64,000 nt of DNA from Bacteroides stercoris ATCC 43183 (GCF_025147325.1 NZ_CP102262.1:1612001-1676000), one strand, 5' to 3'. Shown: positions 15,784 through 26,027, counted from the first letter of the stretch. Made by a program: numbers and translations. The notes: generated from the letters alone by a model not told the origin.

Positions 15784-16254
15784 ATCTATCATTTTTATTG
15801 CAGTAATTGCACATTCATCACCTTTATTACCCAGCTTGCCGCCTGCGCGATCCTCCGCTTGCTCCATTGTATTGGTGGTAATTAATCCGTAAATTACTGG
15901 AACATCGCCACTTGCATTTAATTGAGTGATGCCTTGAGTTGCACCCATGCAAACATAATCAAAATGCGGTGTTTCTCCACGAACTACGCAACCAATTGCA
16001 ATTACAGCATCAACTTCGCTGTATTCTATAAGTTGATTGGCACCGAAAGTTAGTTCAAAACTTCCGGGAACGGTTTTTACCATGATATTTTCGTCTTTAG
16101 CTCCGTGTTTTTTTAAGGTGTCAACTGCTCCTTTTAAAAGAGCGCCGGTGATATTGTAATTCCATTCGGATACTACAATACCGAATTTCATATTCTCTGC
16201 ACTAGGCACTGAGTTGAAATCATAATCCGAAAGGTTGTGATAAGCTGTAGCCAT
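15760..16254 (-). CDS. ribH: 6,7-dimethyl-8-ribityllumazine synthase
   Basis: A 164-residue enzyme of riboflavin synthesis that condenses 5-amino-6-ribitylaminouracil with 3,4-dihydroxy-2-butanone 4-phosphate. Motifs are [21 protein letters not shown] near residues 28-48, [16 protein letters not shown] near 62-77, [17 protein letters not shown] near 85-101 (with catalytic His) and [21 protein letters not shown] near 114-134. No other rib genes lie nearby. No FMN riboswitch is recognisable in the 135 bp upstream; that space instead holds a palindromic repeat. Confidence 0.96.
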   Translation of the reverse strand: MATAYHNLSDYDFNSVPSAENMKFGIVVSEWNYNITGALLKGAVDTLKKHGAKDENIMVKTVPGSFELTFGANQLIEYSEVDAVIAIGCVVRGETPHFDYVCMGATQGITQLNASGDVPVIYGLITTNTMEQAEDRAGGKLGNKGDECAITAIKMIDFAWSLQK

Positions 16255-16301
16255 AATAAATTAAAGATTAAAAATTAAATAAATTGGAAAGTATAAATGA
16301 A

Positions 16302-16363
16302 GAGCACGGATTACACGGCACTCACGGTTTTGACTTCCGTGTATATCCGTGTAATCCGTGCTC
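16302..16363. repeat. Palindromic intergenic repeat between the TPR gene and ribH
   Basis: GAGCACGGATTACACGG (16302-16318) pairs perfectly over 17 bp with 16347-16363, with a further CCGTG inside the loop. The core is built from repeated CCGTGTAATCCGTG words. It resembles mobile REP-like palindromes rather than a unique terminator. It would also form a hairpin downstream of the TPR gene. Confidence 0.7.
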
Positions 16364-16389
16364 GAAATATCTTATAAATAGGGTATGAA

Positions 16390-17073
16390 TTACTTCTTTA
16401 AGAGCTTAGCTTGTTCGATGTATTTATCAATGTCCATAGCTTGATATGAACGGAAGTATTTGTCCTTAATAGAAGTATATGCTTTGATGGCATCGTCATA
16501 CTTACCCTGCTTAACCAGAATTTCTCCGGCTTGCTTCAGATAGATAGGGCTAAGTGTACTATTATCTGCTTCATCAGCTGCTTTCAGCAACATGGAAGAT
16601 GCCTTATCTAGTTGACCGAGTTGAGCGTAGCAATTACCCATAGCGCCTTTCATTGCAGGAGCTACCATTTGGTCATCTCCGTCAAAGCTCTCCAATGCTT
16701 TTACGGCTTCATCGAATTTGCCAAGATGTGCATAGCAAAGACCAGCATATGCCTTGGCAAGATTGGCTGCATCTGTACCGCTGTATTGGTCGGCTATCTT
16801 GATGAAACCTACGTAACCGATGCTATCGCCGTTCAGGGCTTCTGCAAAAGCATCAGCTTCAAAATATTCTTGTCCTTTAAAAAGGGCTGCCTGTGCTTTT
16901 TCCTCACGAGGTGCTGCATAGAGGTTCTTGTACATTACTATACCTGCTATAATGATGATTATAGCTAAAATAGCACCGATAATTGTCTTTTTGTTTTTGA
17001 TGAGAAATGCCTCTGATTGTGTAAGTGCCTCTTCCACGTTTAAGGCTTCGTTCGTCTTTTTTTGTTCTGCCAT
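16390..17073 (-). CDS. Membrane-anchored tetratricopeptide-repeat protein (YfgM-like)
   Basis: A 227-residue protein with a short cytosolic N-terminus, one membrane helix at about 34-52 (IIGAILAIIIIIAGIVMYK) and a periplasmic domain of TPR helices (LAKAYAGLCYAHLGKFDEAVKAL, MGNCYAQLGQLDKASSMLL, AGEILVKQGKYDDAIKAY). The layout resembles YfgM-type proteins, which work with periplasmic chaperones at the Sec translocon; the specific role here is inference. A -7-like TACTTTTG lies at 17130-17123. It is co-oriented with ribH but separated from it by the palindromic repeat. Confidence 0.8.
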   Translation of the reverse strand: MAEQKKTNEALNVEEALTQSEAFLIKNKKTIIGAILAIIIIIAGIVMYKNLYAAPREEKAQAALFKGQEYFEADAFAEALNGDSIGYVGFIKIADQYSGTDAANLAKAYAGLCYAHLGKFDEAVKALESFDGDDQMVAPAMKGAMGNCYAQLGQLDKASSMLLKAADEADNSTLSPIYLKQAGEILVKQGKYDDAIKAYTSIKDKYFRSYQAMDIDKYIEQAKLLKK

Positions 17074-17297
17074 TTCTTATATATTCTTTTTGTTATTATT
17101 CATTAATAGCTAATTCGACCCGCAAAAGTAAGTTTTTTATAGCTATCAACGAAATTTAGCGGCATCTTTTTTTATTTTGTATTCCAAAACCATAGATTTA
17201 TTTTGTTTTGCGTTGTCTTTCAGGATACAATGAAGATAAGTTGTACTTTGGCAGAATAAAATGAATGCATTCGTTTTATTCTGCTCCCAGTTTGTAT

Positions 17298-17305
17298 TAT
17301 CTTTG
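17298..17305 (+). promoter_or_regulatory. -7 box of recF
   Basis: TATCTTTG, 28 bp before the ATG at 17333. It lies inside the extra N-terminal stretch of the longer frame starting at 17261, supporting the inner start. No clear -33 box. Confidence 0.5.
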
Positions 17306-17332
17306 CTGGGAAAAGTAACGATAAACTGTCAT

Positions 17333-18469
17333 ATGATACTGAAACGCATATCCATACTTAATTATAAAAATCTGGAGCAGGTAGAACTTGCTTTTTCTCC
17401 GAAACTAAATACTTTCTTCGGACAGAACGGAATGGGAAAGACAAACTTGCTGGATGCTGTTTATTTTCTCTCTTTCTGCAAAAGTGCGGGGAATCCTATT
17501 GATTCGCAGAATATAAGGCATGATTCGGATTTTTTCGTTATACAAGGATTTTACGAAGCTGCGGATGGTACGCCGGAAGAAATTTATTGCGGCATGAAGC
17601 GTCGTCAGAAGAAGCAATTCAAGCGGAATAAAAAGGAGTATACACGTTTGTCCGATCATATTGGTTTCTTGCCGTTAGTGATGGTATCTCCTGCCGATTC
17701 GGTCTTGATAAGTGGAGGCAGTGATGAGCGTCGCCGCTTTATGGATGTAGTGATTTCACAGTATGACAAAGAATATTTGGATGCATTGATTCGTTATAAT
17801 AAAGCATTGGCACAACGGAATACATTGCTTAAGAGTGAGATGCCGGTGGAGGAAGAGCTTTTTCTGGTATGGGAGGAGATGATGGCTCAGGCAGGTGAAG
17901 TGGTATTCCATAAGCGGGAAGAGTTTATCAGGGAATTTATTCCTATTTTCCAGTCTTTTTATTCGTTTATTTCACAGGATAAGGAGAAGGTCGGGTTAAC
18001 TTATGATTCGCATGCTCGTGACGCTTCTTTGTTGGCTGTATTAAAGGAGAACCGTATGCGGGATCAGATAATGGGATTTTCTCTGCGTGGGATACATAAA
18101 GATGAACTGAATATGTTGTTGGGGGATTTCCCTATTAAACGGGAAGGCTCGCAAGGACAGAATAAAACGTATCTGGTAGCTCTAAAGCTGGCACAGTTTG
18201 ACTTTCTGAAACGGACGGGTACCACAGTTCCGTTACTGCTGCTGGATGACATTTTCGATAAATTGGATGCGTCGCGTGTAGAGCAGATAATTAAACTGGT
18301 GGCAGGTGATAACTTTGGACAGATCTTTATAACAGATACCAATCGTGAACATTTGGATCGTATTCTGCATAAGGTGGGCAGTGATTATAAAATGTTCCGT
18401 GTAGAGAAAGGTAACATTTCGGAAATGGTAGAGACCCAGATAGCGGTTGGTGAGGAAAATGAAGCATGA
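17333..18469 (+). CDS. recF: DNA replication/repair protein RecF
   Basis: The start at 17333 gives MILKRISILNYKNLEQVEL and 378 residues, the usual RecF length; the 24 extra residues of the longest frame are promoter DNA. The ABC/SMC-like ATPase shows Walker A GQNGMGKTNLLDA near residues 30-42, the signature SEGQN-like REGSQGQNKTYLVALKLAQ near 265-283 and Walker B VPLLLLDDIFDKLD near 294-307. RecF loads RecA at gaps with RecO and RecR. Its last bases overlap the next gene by ATGA. Confidence 0.95.
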   Translation: MILKRISILNYKNLEQVELAFSPKLNTFFGQNGMGKTNLLDAVYFLSFCKSAGNPIDSQNIRHDSDFFVIQGFYEAADGTPEEIYCGMKRRQKKQFKRNKKEYTRLSDHIGFLPLVMVSPADSVLISGGSDERRRFMDVVISQYDKEYLDALIRYNKALAQRNTLLKSEMPVEEELFLVWEEMMAQAGEVVFHKREEFIREFIPIFQSFYSFISQDKEKVGLTYDSHARDASLLAVLKENRMRDQIMGFSLRGIHKDELNMLLGDFPIKREGSQGQNKTYLVALKLAQFDFLKRTGTTVPLLLLDDIFDKLDASRVEQIIKLVAGDNFGQIFITDTNREHLDRILHKVGSDYKMFRVEKGNISEMVETQIAVGEENEA

Positions 18470-18756
18470 AACGGAATGATGCAGAACAGATAGGAAAACT
18501 GATACGAAGCTTTCTGAGGCAGGAGAGTTTGGAGTCTCCGCTGAATGAACGGCGGCTCATCAACTCGTGGGCAGAAGTTTTGGGACCGGTCATTGCTTCT
18601 TATACACGTGAACTTTATATAAAGAATCAGGTGCTGTACGTGCATCTTACTTCTGCTGCCCTTCGTCAGGAACTGATGATGGGAAGAGATTTGTTGGTAC
18701 GTAATCTGAACCGGCATGTGGGGGCACAGGTGATTACTAATATTATATTCCGGTGA
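18466..18756 (+). CDS. DUF721 (DciA-like) protein
   Basis: A 96-residue protein of the DUF721 family, which includes the DciA replicative-helicase loader. Visible are INSWAEVLGPVIASYTRELYIKNQVLYVHLTSAALRQELMM and a short C-terminal helix. It overlaps the recF stop by ATGA, so the two are translationally coupled. A DNA-replication role is therefore plausible but inferred. The following phosphatase gene is convergent, 23 bp away. Confidence 0.82.
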   Translation: MKRNDAEQIGKLIRSFLRQESLESPLNERRLINSWAEVLGPVIASYTRELYIKNQVLYVHLTSAALRQELMMGRDLLVRNLNRHVGAQVITNIIFR

Positions 18757-18779
18757 TATGCGTACTTGCTGTTGGCATT

Positions 18780-19565
18780 TTAATACATCATCTTCAATGT
18801 ATCTGTGGTTTTAATCTTCAATTCCTTTAGTTCTTGTAAGGCACGTTCATAATAGATAGGAACTTCTAAATCGTTATTATTGTGCGCGTCCATACCGATA
18901 ATGGCTGTGCACCCTTCATTGGCAGCAATGTGCCAGAAATTCGGGCAGGGATAGGTGTTTAACCCGTGTTCCTCATTGTATGCCACATATCCGATGTTAT
19001 ATTCCAACGGAATGTTAAGCCGGGCTGCGGTCCGACAGATATGTCGGCTGATTGTGGCACAGTGATGATCGAATTTGGGATAAGAGCGCATGAATAAGTC
19101 AGGGTGGGCAAGACAATTATACAGACCGCTCTCCATCCCTTCGATAGCACTCTCTTCGTATAAGTCGAGCATATCCCGATTGTTTGTGTGATGTCCGAAA
19201 TAAGGGAATTTTTCATCCGTGTGGAAATGGTGGTTGCCGAAAAGGATGTAGTTCAACTGGTACTTTTTAATCTGTTCTTTCAGCCAAGGGATATATTCGG
19301 GAAAGTATTCGCATTCCAAGCCTATTTTTATGTCGATTTGCTCCCGGTATTTTTCTCGTAAATATTGCAGGCTTTCTATATACTCCGGCAATTCCTCGGG
19401 AAGCATGCGCATATCGGCTACGTAGCTGGTACGGTACTTCCAAGGGGTATGGTCGGAGAAACCAAGTATCTGGAAACCGCCTTTGATAGCGCTGAGAACA
19501 TATTCTTCATCGCTTCCGACGGCATGCATGCAACGTGTGGTATGAGTGTGATAGTTTGTTTTCAT
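18780..19565 (-). CDS. Histidinol-phosphatase-like PHP-domain hydrolase
   Basis: The ATG at 19565 gives MKTNYHTHTTRCMHAVGSDE and 261 residues; it overlaps the preceding stop by ATGA, which fixes the start. PHP-family metal-binding motifs are NYHTHTTRCMHA at the N-terminus, GFSDHTP near 39-45, GLECEYFP near 83-90, LFGNHHFH near 109-116 and GMDAHNNND near the C-terminus. Related enzymes (HisK/HisJ) dephosphorylate histidinol phosphate. No other his genes are near, so a different phosphoester substrate is possible. Confidence 0.82.
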   Translation of the reverse strand: MKTNYHTHTTRCMHAVGSDEEYVLSAIKGGFQILGFSDHTPWKYRTSYVADMRMLPEELPEYIESLQYLREKYREQIDIKIGLECEYFPEYIPWLKEQIKKYQLNYILFGNHHFHTDEKFPYFGHHTNNRDMLDLYEESAIEGMESGLYNCLAHPDLFMRSYPKFDHHCATISRHICRTAARLNIPLEYNIGYVAYNEEHGLNTYPCPNFWHIAANEGCTAIIGMDAHNNNDLEVPIYYERALQELKELKIKTTDTLKMMY

Positions 19566-20095
19566 TGTTGTGTTATGATTTCGTCCATACGGATGTCGAA
19601 TGGTTCTGCCGGAACTTCTTCTACTATTTGAAACGGAAAGCAAATGCCGACTTTGTATGCGGAAGGTATGCGGGGAAGCAGCCGGTCGTAGTACCCCTTT
19701 CCTCTTCCCAGCCGGTTTCCGTCACGGTCGAATGCTACCCCCGGAACAATGACAAGGTCTATTGTGGCATAGTCGGTGAACAATGCTCCCGTAGGCTCCT
19801 CGATACCATATGCTCCAATAGCAAGGTCGGCAGGACTTGTATATACGCGAAGTTCCAAATCGTTACCTATGACAACAGGCAGGAGTATTTTTTTCTTTGT
19901 ACTCCATTTTCTGATGAAGTCATGTGTGTGTACTTCGTCCGGCAATGAGTGATATAATAATATAATGCTTGCCGCTCTAAAGACCGGATGTGCTTCGAGA
20001 GCGGCAAGTATCTCAGCAGATTGATGCGTAGCGGTAGATTTGTGAAGGGTCTTCAGTAAAGCTATACGCTTGCGCAGTTCTTTTTTCTTTTCCAT
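19562..20095 (-). CDS. 5-formyltetrahydrofolate cyclo-ligase
   Basis: Chosen start 20095 (MEKKKELRKRIALLK) gives 177 residues. It converts 5-formyl-THF to 5,10-methenyl-THF with ATP. Family elements are LYHSLPDEVHTHDFI near 44-58, KKILLPVVIGNDLELR near 63-78, DLVIVPGVAFDRDGNRLGRGKGYYDRLL near 112-139 and VGICFPFQIVEEVP near the C-terminus. The upstream S41 protease reads 83 nt into this gene in another frame, and the PHP phosphatase overlaps its end by 4 nt, so three genes are tightly linked. Confidence 0.9.
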   Translation of the reverse strand: MEKKKELRKRIALLKTLHKSTATHQSAEILAALEAHPVFRAASIILLYHSLPDEVHTHDFIRKWSTKKKILLPVVIGNDLELRVYTSPADLAIGAYGIEEPTGALFTDYATIDLVIVPGVAFDRDGNRLGRGKGYYDRLLPRIPSAYKVGICFPFQIVEEVPAEPFDIRMDEIITQQ

Positions 20096-21749
20096 TGGTA
20101 TTCTCCTCTTCTTGACCGGCTTGTAGCGGAGCTTTCGGGAAAGCTTCGCCACGTTCCAGGATTTCCAACGCTTTTTTTACAGTAGCGTCACTCTCGTTGA
20201 TATATCGGATATAGGCTTCTTTACCCAACGTATTGTAGATGATATTGCCGTAGAGGTTCCGTTCCAGTAATTTATAGGAACGGTGTATCAGCAGATTGCG
20301 TCTTTTCACTCCTTTGGAATCGGCAAAACGTATGAATTGCTCTACAATACCTTGGCGGCGCAGGTATTTCAGTAAATCCTGTTCATTTTCGAACGCACTC
20401 AACTTGGCACGGTTACGGTCGGTGTATTGGAAACTGAACTGTATAATCAACCCCCTGTTGCTGACCTCTATCAGATAAGAAGATACTCCGGTTGTGTCTT
20501 GAGGTACGAATACATCGGGCATAATGCCGCCACCGCCGTAAACGGGACGTCCCAGTCCGGTGGAGTAGCGCAGGCTTTCGTCGAGTTTGATGCTGTCTTT
20601 AGAGAAGAACTCTCCATGTTCATAGCGGGTCAGCCAATCCATTTCGTATTTAGAGTCTTTCCCGCTTTCGTAGGGACGCTGGATGCAACGTCCGGATGGA
20701 GTATAGTAGCGAGCAATAGTCAGGCGAATGGCGGAACCGTCACTGAAATCAATAGGTTGTTGTACCAAGCCTTTGCCAAAAGAACGGCGTCCAACGATAG
20801 TTCCCCGGTCGTTGTCCTGAATAGCACCTGCAAAGATCTCACTGGCAGAAGCCGAACCTTCATCTACCAATACAACGAGTGGTGTCTTTTGGCAGCTACC
20901 CGTACCGTTGGCATACTCTTCCATGCGCGGATATTTACGTCCTTGTGTATATACAATGAGTTTCCCTTCCGGAAGGAACTCGTTTACCATACGGGTCGCG
21001 GCTTCCATGTAACCGCCGGTATTACCACGCAGGTCGATGATGAAACCTTTACATTTTTGATGGCTTAGTTGGGCAATGGCATTCAGCAGTTCTACGTGTG
21101 AGGTACGTCCGAACTTGCTGACTTGTATGTAGCCGAAATCATCGTTGAGCATATAAGCGGCATCAATCGTGTTCTGGGGAATGTCGCCGCGTGTAATGGT
21201 GAAATCCAACAGCTCTTTTTCGGTGGCGCGCTTCACTCCTAACTTCACTTGTGTGCCTTTAGGTCCTTTCAGATTGCGCATGGCTTTTTCATTAGTCAGC
21301 CCTTTGCCAACGAACAGGCTGTCGTTTACCATGACAATGCGGTCACCTGCCATGAGTCCTACTTTTTCGGACGGACCGCCTTGTATTACGCTGTTCACGT
21401 GTATGGTATCTTCTTGTATGGTAAACTGGATACCGATACCGCTGAAGCTGCCTTCCAGTTCAGAATTGACTGCTTCCAATTTCTGTGCGGGAATATAAGT
21501 GGAGTGTGGGTCAAGTTCTGCCAATATCTGCGGCATTGCTTTTTCTACCAGATCGGTCATGTTGACGCTGTCCACATACTGGTCGTCTACCACCCGCAGT
21601 AACGCATTCAGCTTGTTGGACGAGCCGTTGATAATCCCCAAACGGTTTCCTGCGAAATGTTTGGCATAAAAAGTTCCGATAAGTATGCCCGCTACTACAC
21701 TGATTGCAATAATGAGAGGTGTGAAACGGGAAGAGTTTTTTGTACCCAT
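20013..21749 (-). CDS. S41 family C-terminal processing protease
   Basis: A 578-residue periplasmic protease anchored by an N-terminal helix (PLIIAISVVAGILIGTFYAK). A PDZ domain occupies about 95-180 (GSFSGIGIQF, VIQGGPSEKVGLMAGDRIVMVND). The Tsp-type catalytic region has GFIIDLRGNTGGYMEAATRMV near 235-255, the nucleophile in VDEGSASASEIFAGAIQ near 291-307 and the general-base Lys in GRRSFGKGLVQQP near 316-328. CtpA-like proteases trim or degrade envelope proteins. Its C-terminus overlaps the 5-FCL gene by 83 nt. Confidence 0.94.
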   Translation of the reverse strand: MGTKNSSRFTPLIIAISVVAGILIGTFYAKHFAGNRLGIINGSSNKLNALLRVVDDQYVDSVNMTDLVEKAMPQILAELDPHSTYIPAQKLEAVNSELEGSFSGIGIQFTIQEDTIHVNSVIQGGPSEKVGLMAGDRIVMVNDSLFVGKGLTNEKAMRNLKGPKGTQVKLGVKRATEKELLDFTITRGDIPQNTIDAAYMLNDDFGYIQVSKFGRTSHVELLNAIAQLSHQKCKGFIIDLRGNTGGYMEAATRMVNEFLPEGKLIVYTQGRKYPRMEEYANGTGSCQKTPLVVLVDEGSASASEIFAGAIQDNDRGTIVGRRSFGKGLVQQPIDFSDGSAIRLTIARYYTPSGRCIQRPYESGKDSKYEMDWLTRYEHGEFFSKDSIKLDESLRYSTGLGRPVYGGGGIMPDVFVPQDTTGVSSYLIEVSNRGLIIQFSFQYTDRNRAKLSAFENEQDLLKYLRRQGIVEQFIRFADSKGVKRRNLLIHRSYKLLERNLYGNIIYNTLGKEAYIRYINESDATVKKALEILERGEAFPKAPLQAGQEEENTNGKEKRTAQAYSFTEDPSQIYRYASIC

Positions 21750-21800
21750 AATGATATGTACTATATTTTACGATTTACTATTTGGCTGTGCACGAAGTTA

Positions 21801-22238
21801 TCAACTCTCAATTGACATATATATTACTTCGATACCTGCACGTTTCAGCAGTTCGATGCCGTCTTCCAAACGATATTTTTCAGAGTATACGACACGCTTG
21901 ATTCCTGCCTGGATGATAAGTTTGGCACATTCTATACAGGGAGAGGCAGTGACGTACATTGTGGCACCGTTGCTGCTGTTGTTGGAGCGTGCTATCTTGG
22001 TAATGGCATTGGCTTCGGCATGGAGCACATAGGGTTTGGTGAGATTGTTTTCATCTTCACATACATTCTCAAAACCGGATGGCGTGCCGTTATATCCGTC
22101 CGAGATAATCATTTTATCCTTTACGATGAGTGCACCCACCTGACGACGTTGACAGTATGAGTTTTCCGCCCATATGCTTGCCATGCGTATATAACGTTTG
22201 TCTAAGGCTTCTTGTTTACTTCTCTTGGTTTCATCCAT
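21801..22238 (-). CDS. dCMP deaminase-family protein (ComEB-like)
   Basis: A 145-residue zinc-dependent cytidine/deoxycytidylate deaminase. Zinc-site motifs are VLHAEANAITKIAR near residues 71-84 (His and catalytic Glu) and TASPCIECAKLIIQAGIKRVVY near 97-118 (two Cys). An upstream ISDGYNGTPSGFENVCED segment is typical of dCMP deaminases, which make dUMP for thymidylate synthesis. It is co-oriented with the S41 protease downstream and the DUF4847 lipoprotein upstream (13-bp gap). Confidence 0.93.
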   Translation of the reverse strand: MDETKRSKQEALDKRYIRMASIWAENSYCQRRQVGALIVKDKMIISDGYNGTPSGFENVCEDENNLTKPYVLHAEANAITKIARSNNSSNGATMYVTASPCIECAKLIIQAGIKRVVYSEKYRLEDGIELLKRAGIEVIYMSIES

Positions 22239-22251
22239 ATTTCAGTTGTAT

Positions 22252-22776
22252 TTAGCGGGCTGTAAATCCCATGACTTTTGTTGTATTTCCGTCTTTGAAG
22301 TAAAGAGTAATATTATGTATATCCCCTTCGTATTTGAACACATTCTGTATACCGTTGATGAATACTTTAGCCAACTTATCGCTTTCTGTACCGATAACTT
22401 TTCCTTTGATGCTTATGGTATGTTCCTTTCCGTCTATTTTCAGAACTGCATCATTGATACTCGAGTTGACGGCATGGACATTAACCGTACCGGTAACTTC
22501 TCCGTTCACTTCGGCACAGTTAAAGTTTAGAGTGTAGTTTCCTTCTGCCCTGAAAGTATTGAGTTCACGGTCGATTTCTTCTTTACTTTCGTTGCTCCAC
22601 AAGCCTTGATAGAATTGTTCTTTTCCTTTTTCGGTGGCGATACGAACCAATTTCCAGGTTTTGTTGTTGAAGATTTCCATTACATCATCCTCATTGTTGC
22701 AAGCGCCCAAGCCGAGAAGCATGGATGTAATCATCAGGCAACAGACTATTGTCTTTATTTTGATTTTTTCTTTCAT
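22252..22776 (-). CDS. DUF4847 lipoprotein
   Basis: The ATG at 22776 gives MKEKIKIKTIVCCLMITSML and 174 residues, overlapping the M3 peptidase stop by ATGA. The signal peptide ends at the lipobox LGACNN near residue 25. The mature domain (NNKTWKLVRIATEKGKEQFY, YTLNFNCAEVNGEVTGT) looks like a small beta-rich META/lipocalin-type fold and matches DUF4847 from memory. Function is unknown. It is probably exported to the outer membrane and co-transcribed with the M3 peptidase. Confidence 0.75.
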   Translation of the reverse strand: MKEKIKIKTIVCCLMITSMLLGLGACNNEDDVMEIFNNKTWKLVRIATEKGKEQFYQGLWSNESKEEIDRELNTFRAEGNYTLNFNCAEVNGEVTGTVNVHAVNSSINDAVLKIDGKEHTISIKGKVIGTESDKLAKVFINGIQNVFKYEGDIHNITLYFKDGNTTKVMGFTAR

Positions 22777-24869
22777 CTTTTTATTCCGTTTCTGATTAAT
22801 AGCGCATCTATGGTAGGTTCTTGTCCGCGGAAACGCTTGTAGAGCGTCATGGGATGTTCCGTACCTCCTTTCGACAGGATATTCCGGCGGAAAGAGTTGG
22901 CTACTTCCGGATTGAAAATGCCGCATTGCTTGAACAGCGAGAAAGCATCCGCATCCAGCACTTCCGCCCATTTATAGCTGTAATACCCGGCAGAATATCC
23001 GCCCGCAAAAATGTGTGAGAACTGGGTGCTCATACAGGTTTCCTCTACAACAGGGAGTATTTGTGCTTTATCCCAAGCCTTCTTCTCATAAGCTTTAACA
23101 TCCCCTTCGAAAGGGGGATTGCGTGTATACCATGCCATATCCAGCAATCCGAAACTTACTTGGCGCAGGCAGGCATAAGCCACGTTGAAATTCGATGAGT
23201 CTACAATGCGCTGCACCAGTTCGTCGGGGATGAGTTCGCCGGTTTGGTAGTGGCGGGCAAAGGTGTGCAGGAACTCTTTTTCAATGGCAAAGTTTTCCAT
23301 GAACTGAGAAGGCAGTTCTACAAAGTCCCAATAAACATTTGTGCCGCTTAAACTTTCGTAAGTGGAGTTGGCAAATATCTCGTGCAAGCTGTGCCCGAAC
23401 TCGTGCAGGAAAGTTTCCACTTCATCGAAAGTTAGTAGGGCGGGCTTGTTTTGTGTGGGTTTGGTAAAATTCATCACGATAGATACGTGCGGACGGCTGT
23501 TTTCGCCGCTTTTCTCATCTGTCCACTGCCCTTTGTAGCTCGTCATCCATGCACCGGAGCGTTTTCCGGCTCTGGGATGAAAGTCTGTATAGAGTACAGC
23601 AAGATATGTGCCGTCTTTATCAAATACTTCGTAGGCTTCCACATCCTTGTGATAAACAGGAATGCCGGGATTCTTCTTGAATGTGATGCCGTACAGCCTG
23701 CTTGCCAGTCCGAATACTCCTTCTTTAACTTTGCTTAGCTCAAAGTAGGGACGAAGCATTTCATCATTAACACTGAACTTCCGGTCTTTCAGCTTTTGGG
23801 AATAGTAACTCCAGTCCCATGGCATGAGATTGAAGCTTTCTCCTTCTTCGTTGCGTGCCAGTGCCTGCACTTCAGCATATTCTTTTTGTGCGGTGGGTGT
23901 ATATGCTTCTAACAGTTGGTTCAGCAGTTTGTATACAGCGTCGCTGTTTTGTGCCATTCGTTCTTTCAGGTTGTATTCGGCAAAGTTGTCGTAACCCAGC
24001 AGTTGGGCGATTTCCATGCGGACGTTGGCAATTTTCTTTACGATTTCCAGATTGTTGCAGGCATTGTCATGCGTGCATTTGGTATTATATGCCATGTAAA
24101 GTTCTTGGCGCAGGTCGCGGTTGTCGGCATACGTCATGAAAGGGCTGTAACTTGGGGCATGCAGGGTGAATACCCAACCTTTCACACCTTTTTCCTGCGC
24201 TGTCTCTGCGGCGGCATCAACGGCGCTTTCAGGCAGACCGGACAACTGTGACTTATTGGTCAGCACCAATTGGTAGTCGTTTGTCTCTTTCAGGGCATTT
24301 TCACTGAACTGCAGTGTCAACAAGCTTAATTCTTTGCACAATTTACGGTACTTTTCCTTGGCATCTCCTTGCAGGTTTGCTCCGTTGCGGACAAAGCCGG
24401 TGTAGATGTCTTCCAGTAGCTTGGACTGTTCCGGAGTAAGTTTATTCTTGTCTGTCAGCTCATATGCGGCTTTGATGCGGGCAAATAGCTTTTCGTTGAG
24501 GCTGATGTTGTTTTCATGTTCGCTCATCAGTGGCATGATTTCCCGGGCAAGTTCCTGCAATTCATCGCTGGTTTCGGCGCTGAGCAGATTGCCGAATACG
24601 GTAGTGACACGATGCAACAGTTCTCCGGACTTCTCGTAGGGCACTATCGTGTTTTCAAAAGTCGGAGCAGCAGGGTTATTGATGATCGCATCTATTTCTG
24701 CATTTTGCCGGCGGATGCCTTCATGTATGGCAGGTGCGTAATGTTCAGTCTTTATCAGATTAAAAGGAACAGTTCCATGTGGAGTTGAATACTTTTCAAA
24801 GAAAGGATTTGAGGCTTGTATCATAGTCATAAAACAAAGTAATATTAGTGTAAGTTTAAGTCTTGTCAT
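22773..24869 (-). CDS. M3-family metallopeptidase (Dcp/oligopeptidase A-like)
   Basis: A 698-residue peptidase with an N-terminal signal peptide (MTRLKLTLILLCFMTMIQAS), so periplasmic. The zinc motif FLHEFGHSLHEIF is near residues 486-498 with a downstream Glu ligand in ENFAIEKEF. M3 proteins of this length in Bacteroides are usually called peptidyl-dipeptidase Dcp; they cut dipeptides or oligopeptides. C-terminal HIFAGGYSAGYYSYKWAEVLDADAF is diagnostic for the family. It is the first gene of a minus-strand group leading into DUF4847. Confidence 0.94.
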   Translation of the reverse strand: MTRLKLTLILLCFMTMIQASNPFFEKYSTPHGTVPFNLIKTEHYAPAIHEGIRRQNAEIDAIINNPAAPTFENTIVPYEKSGELLHRVTTVFGNLLSAETSDELQELAREIMPLMSEHENNISLNEKLFARIKAAYELTDKNKLTPEQSKLLEDIYTGFVRNGANLQGDAKEKYRKLCKELSLLTLQFSENALKETNDYQLVLTNKSQLSGLPESAVDAAAETAQEKGVKGWVFTLHAPSYSPFMTYADNRDLRQELYMAYNTKCTHDNACNNLEIVKKIANVRMEIAQLLGYDNFAEYNLKERMAQNSDAVYKLLNQLLEAYTPTAQKEYAEVQALARNEEGESFNLMPWDWSYYSQKLKDRKFSVNDEMLRPYFELSKVKEGVFGLASRLYGITFKKNPGIPVYHKDVEAYEVFDKDGTYLAVLYTDFHPRAGKRSGAWMTSYKGQWTDEKSGENSRPHVSIVMNFTKPTQNKPALLTFDEVETFLHEFGHSLHEIFANSTYESLSGTNVYWDFVELPSQFMENFAIEKEFLHTFARHYQTGELIPDELVQRIVDSSNFNVAYACLRQVSFGLLDMAWYTRNPPFEGDVKAYEKKAWDKAQILPVVEETCMSTQFSHIFAGGYSAGYYSYKWAEVLDADAFSLFKQCGIFNPEVANSFRRNILSKGGTEHPMTLYKRFRGQEPTIDALLIRNGIKR

Positions 24870-24910
24870 ATACCTATCTCTTGAAGAAAATAAATTAATT
24901 GCAAATGTGC

Positions 24911-24952
24911 AAAAAAAATAGGCGACTTCATAAAAGAAGCCGCCTATTTTTT
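24911..24952. terminator. Terminator of gap
   Basis: AATAGGCG and CTTC pair with GAAG and CGCCTATT around an ATAAAA loop, with A-runs before and T-runs after, so it can work in both directions. It lies 20 bp after the gap stop and before the M3 peptidase promoter region. Confidence 0.8.
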
Positions 24953-24971
24953 ATTATTTTCTAACTGTATA

Positions 24972-26027
<1,056 letters not shown>

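Noticed and set aside
15570..15892. Small plus-strand frames across the tRNA pair
   Set aside because: They translate the complements of tRNA-Gly and tRNA-Tyr and the 3' end of ribH.
16255..16389. FMN riboswitch upstream of ribH
   Set aside because: The gap is short, lies on both sides of a palindromic repeat, and shows none of the conserved RFN-element segments.
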